This document shows positions 9,001-10,117 of a stretch of 10,117 nucleotides of DNA, one piece after another. The first letter of the stretch is position 1, and each line of letters begins with the position of its first letter. Under the pieces are notes generated by a model. The model saw only the letters and a program-made list of their open reading frames with translations, was not told the origin of the DNA and searched no databases. This DNA comes from Bacteroidales bacterium (GTDB lineage: Bacteria; Bacteroidota; Bacteroidia; Bacteroidales; Tenuifilaceae): the NCBI GenBank assembly GCA_003531155.1, contig DQHR01000007.1, forward strand, positions 1 through 10,117, given 5' to 3'. Both the position numbers and the translations under genes were made by a program.

Positions 9001-10117
9001 GTTGTAGATCAGGCTGTTACTTGGACAAGTTCCGACGATACAAAGGTCTCAGTGGATCCAACTGGTTTAGTTGCTGGAATAATCAAAGATGGAAGCACAG
9101 TAACAATTACAGCTACTTCTGTGGCAGACAATACAAAAACAGCCACATGCCAGATTAAGGTCGTTCAACCTGTTTCATCAGTTGCATTGGATTATCATAC
9201 AAAAATTGTTAAGAGTGGACAATCCTTTGATCTTATTGCTACAGTCGATCCGAATGATGCAGATAACAAAAACCTAGGCTGGTCGAGTAGCAATATAAAT
9301 GTTGCAACTGTTAATTCTAGCGGGCATGTTGTATCAATTGGTTCTGGAATAGCTACAATCACTGCAACATCACAATCTGATCAAACAAAATCTGATGCAT
9401 GTGTAGTTACAGTTGACAACACAGCACCGATTATCACATTGCTTGGTGATGCAACTGTTGAAGTTACTTATGGCGCATCCTATAGTGATGCTGGTGCAAC
9501 AGCCGCTGATAATATTGACGGGACAATAACTTCAAGTATCATTACAACAGGTAGCGTAACCAATACAAGCCCTGTTGGTACATACACCATACATTATAAT
9601 GTTATGGATATAGCGGGTAATGTTGCAACTGAGGTTACCAGAACGGTTAACGTTGTAAAAGCACCATTAACTGTAACTGCTGATAATCAAACTAAGACTT
9701 ATGGCAATGCTAATCCAACATTAACTGTAACTTATAATGGTTTTGTAAATAGTGAAACTTCAGCAGTTCTAACTACAGTCCCAATTGCATCTACTACTAT
9801 TGATGCAACGACTGTTGTAGGTGTATATACGGATGCAATATCTGTTGATGGAGGTGTTGCCGATAACTATTCATTCACATATGTTGCAGGTAACTTCACC
9901 ATTACTAAGGCGGATGCTACCATCGAAATCACCAATACAACATTCACCTACGATGGAACGGCTAAATCGGTTACTACATCTACCACTCCTGCTAGTTTAA
10001 CCGTCAACGTTACCTACGATGGCTCTGCAACCGCTCCTACCAATGCTGGTTCATACGCCGTTGTTGCGACTATCGCGGATGATAACTACCAAGGTTCTCA
10101 GAATGGTACTCTAACCA
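2992..10117 (+). CDS. Secreted M6-family metalloprotease with giant multi-domain adhesin-like tail (3' end outside window)
   Basis: The frame stays open from the ATG at 2992 to the window edge: 2375 complete codons, no stop. Residues 1-24 are a signal peptide and about 25-130 look like a propeptide. The peptidase spans about 140-510: an N-D-G-D-G calcium-type loop (263-267), the zinc motif H324-E-M-F-H328 with G331 and D334 (HExxHxxGxxD, E325 catalytic), and WDLM at 349-352, as in immune inhibitor A-type M6 enzymes. Then come: CARDB (about 522-625), an unassigned beta-rich domain (631-873), CARDB (878-983), choice-of-anchor J (985-1156), PKD (1162-1245, W1193 and W1195), an unassigned domain (1246-1430), a CARDB-like module (1431-1535), seven Big2 Ig-like repeats (1537-2143), a DUF5011-like module (2144-2222) and MBG-type modules (2224 to the edge). 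M6 enzymes act outside the cell and cleave proteins; substrate is unknown. The tail probably spaces the protease from the surface or binds ligands. A type IX sorting domain would be expected after the window edge, which is inference. Confidence 0.92.
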   Translation, partial: MKNFYLRNFLMFFVTFLISFNVQASYLKNVPLKLAQPNGKVLNLYATGDEYYHWVHDENGYTIIKNPSTGFLCYAVLNDDELVASEFIVGEVSPASVGLEPWIKIPSWKINEIRDNFSNLEKNYMIQKTGKYSGPANIESKGEINNIVIYVRFAGESEYSVNQSFFGNQFNSTEPGVLSMHNYYDEVSYNTLSMVTHFLPANNGTQIISYQDSHPRSYFEQYDATTNPNGYQEAERTEREHTLLQAAVNFVTGQLDPGINIDNDGDGLVDNVCFIVQGSPGAWSTLLWPHKWSLYTKDAYINGKKVNVYNFQLQSVLGVSVLCHEMFHSIGAPDLYHYTDGTPDPVGVWDLMNSDNAQHMTQFMKWRYGKWIDNIPEITSSGDYTINPVFTKDNSCYKVKSPFSPTEYFVIEYRKKEKLDAVLPNEGLLIYRINTKVDGQGNRNGPPDELYVYRPGGSSTVAGDLNKAPFSENLNKTSINDKTNPDPFLSDGGIGGLNISNISSIGATMSFHIDIFNPLNIDAAATKIITPISSSTLTSTEKVKVLITNLGLTSIPSGLKINYKINGGSPVSQDYPTTLAAGKSVSFEFNQTADLSNPGVYTLEVYTTLASDMNTENDKVTTTIVNPIPIEYLAANASSTIGAYTDLTTGSIIAVDNAKNGLSAPITFPDGFVFKFCGTSFTKFILSTNGFIKLGEQNPSSRSLYYIEPQTAEGGIFNSTEGADNTIIAPFAEDLIPGDGGAEYRIDISGTAPNRIVTIQFKNVSDNGVKLPTQYSSINFQIKLYEESNIIEFVYGLWTPSSNTSVFKTSLCGLRGLGNFASQLLAVNKGSTQAWGVLAFTNGNYSTTATLNFGNTNGGARPAPEVGRVMRFVPTSGPDVSIASVISPTSNCSLADFEPITVKVKNASGEVLSNVTLRYKVDAGSYVAESYSGTIAPYESVNFTFNQRADFSAGGSHNLEVQALMAGDINTANDSKTVVITKIVPVAMPFTEAFEGSFPPTNWTVVNPDALYTWGQSAIAGNGASTKAAYINFYDYSSPSGQKDELITPMISLSGIPKLSFNYSYSTYEGATDSLAIYIITDCGLVQVAKPIFYDGGATLATAATIQSKFFPTTFNDWKKVTIDLSAYTGQNIQIKFVSINAYGNNLYIDDVEVKDYTEITPVADFIADKTTVNAVFDAIRFTDQTTGTPTSWNWTFAGGSPATSTEQNPVVTYAAPGNYDVTLTATNSAGENTLTKTNYITVVDPIIYSAIPPTANGTSSSSRGPNPNAKYQRTAALYSTNNSLGANEINLNNGDVIKSLEFNINAPLAASNSGNIKIYLQNTSNTTFSKSTTWSTTITGMTLVYDGPLTIPNSAGFYGVTLASPFTYSGENIYVAYEWTIGTAGVAGLSYKCNTSNGTSLYSATSSTTLPATLTGSSTYRPQIRVSRELKSNDACVVSVNTLASINPGVNHIVSSVIKNTGWHAITGLNVTLDVSGANTMNEVKTIDLAIGESKTVTFTSYITASTGINTVKISIPTDDVLVNNEVSVTQTIKDAVTGISVSPTSYTLKVTQKTTLVATIAPATAGNKNVVWSSADDAIATVDQTGVVTAITVGTVKIKATAVDNSAGTFDAECDITVDAYIPVTSVVLDKETTSITIGSNETLSYTVNPVDAVNQSVIWSSSNESVATVDATGKVTAITAGTADIKIETVEGNFEDICTVTVPDLLVATITVTPATLNLYTTQTSTLTATVLPANATNKAYDWSSSNDLVATVDATGKVTAITAGTAEIRATAKDGSTVYGACDVTVIAKVDITGLTLNEITYDLNYDAVPPTTFIQLTATPIPADASNPAVTWSTSFPTIATVDATGKVTAVSIGTTVITATSVENGTISSTCTINVVPIAVTGITLSNATLNMNIGETRSITVSAIAPANATNKMVSWSSSDPTKAKVNALGKITAIGSGTVDIIATSVSDPSVTQTCAVTVANAAVGSVSLNKAYKELAETETYQLVATVFAETVPQVVDQAVTWTSSDDTKVSVDPTGLVAGIIKDGSTVTITATSVADNTKTATCQIKVVQPVSSVALDYHTKIVKSGQSFDLIATVDPNDADNKNLGWSSSNINVATVNSSGHVVSIGSGIATITATSQSDQTKSDACVVTVDNTAPIITLLGDATVEVTYGASYSDAGATAADNIDGTITSSIITTGSVTNTSPVGTYTIHYNVMDIAGNVATEVTRTVNVVKAPLTVTADNQTKTYGNANPTLTVTYNGFVNSETSAVLTTVPIASTTIDATTVVGVYTDAISVDGGVADNYSFTYVAGNFTITKADATIEITNTTFTYDGTAKSVTTSTTPASLTVNVTYDGSATAPTNAGSYAVVATIADDNYQGSQNGTLT
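7996..8048 (+). repeat. Exact 53-bp direct repeat, copy 1 (in Big2 repeat 2)
   Basis: This 53-base stretch is identical to 8248-8300. It encodes the VATVDATGKV core and following strand, residues 1669-1686. The neighbouring bases of the two modules differ clearly, so identity is limited to this block. Confidence 0.95.
8248..8300 (+). repeat. Exact 53-bp direct repeat, copy 2 (in Big2 repeat 3)
   Basis: Identical to 7996-8048 and offset by exactly 252 bp, or 84 codons, so recombination between the copies would delete or add one full Ig module in frame. Big2 repeat 4 has a diverged version of the same block near 8521-8570. Confidence 0.95.
9421..10117 (+). other. DUF5011-like module followed by MBG/YDG-type modules (cut by window edge)
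   Basis: After the Big2 array the protein changes repeat type. Residues 2144-2222 (TAPIITLLG, then YSDAGATAADNIDGTI and VGTYTIHYNVMDIAGN) match the DUF5011/HYR-like surface Ig module. Residues 2224-2306 (LTVTADNQTKTYGNANPTLT, then ADNYSFTYVAGNFTITKA) match the MBG/YDG-type domain. From 2307 a related module starts (ITNTTFTYDGTAKSV, then TNAGSYAVVATIADDNY) and is cut by the window edge. Such modules usually come in runs near the C-terminus of very large surface proteins, so more are likely downstream. Confidence 0.8.

Larger units (their letters stand above)
7600..9420 (+). repeat. Seven tandem Big2 (bacterial Ig-like) repeats
   Basis: Seven modules of about 84-91 residues start near 7600, 7861, 8119, 8368, 8641, 8902 and 9169. 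Each has a V-x-S/T-x-x-L-like first strand, a central W-S/T-S or W-S-x-S motif, a VATVD..G.V.AI-type core and a closing strand with a single cysteine. The cysteines are residues 1616, 1701, 1786, 1877, 1963, 2053 and 2137. Big2 domains are found in surface adhesins such as intimin and invasin and in many Bacteroidota secreted proteins. Here they probably form a rigid stalk. Repeats 2 and 3 are the most alike and share an exact 53-bp stretch; the others have drifted at the DNA level. Confidence 0.88.

Noticed and set aside
7600..9420. Tandem repeats as a possible CRISPR or non-coding satellite array
   Set aside because: Repeats are about 250-270 bp, diverged in DNA, in frame and encode Big2 domains.

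Overview
The window looks like a chromosomal segment from an AT-rich member of the Bacteroidota. The case rests on low-GC codon use, the lack of clear Shine-Dalgarno sequences before the starts, and one very large secreted protein whose domain set (M6 peptidase, CARDB, choice-of-anchor J, PKD, Big2 Ig-like, DUF5011-like, MBG/YDG) is typical of that phylum's cell-surface proteins. All four genes are on the + strand, and I see no RNA gene, transposon, CRISPR array or tRNA.

Positions 97-2713 hold three cytoplasmic genes. The first is a KamA-family radical SAM protein with the CxxxCxxC cluster motif and a putative PLP lysine, but without the two aspartates that bind lysine in true lysine 2,3-aminomutase. 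A luciferase-like (LLM) flavin-dependent oxidoreductase follows after 26 bp and is probably co-transcribed. After 125 bp comes a small SpoIIAA/STAS-like protein, and a strong hairpin at 2740-2769 ends the unit.

Positions 2714-2991 are non-coding and hold that terminator plus a perfect AT-rich dyad at 2906-2927, about 60 bp before the next gene. From 2992 to the window edge, one reading frame of 2375 complete codons is open with no stop. It encodes a secreted M6-type zinc metalloprotease with a long train of adhesion or spacer modules: two CARDB repeats around an unassigned beta-rich domain, a choice-of-anchor J domain, a PKD domain, another unassigned domain, a third CARDB-like module, seven Big2 Ig-like repeats, a DUF5011-like module and at least two MBG-type modules. 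The C-terminus, where a type IX secretion or other anchoring signal would be expected, lies outside the window.

The three small genes are metabolic or signalling genes with no visible link to the protease. I found no convincing new multi-gene system. The points most worth a second look are the architecture of the giant protease, an exact 53-bp duplication inside its Ig repeats, and the changed substrate pocket of the KamA-like enzyme.
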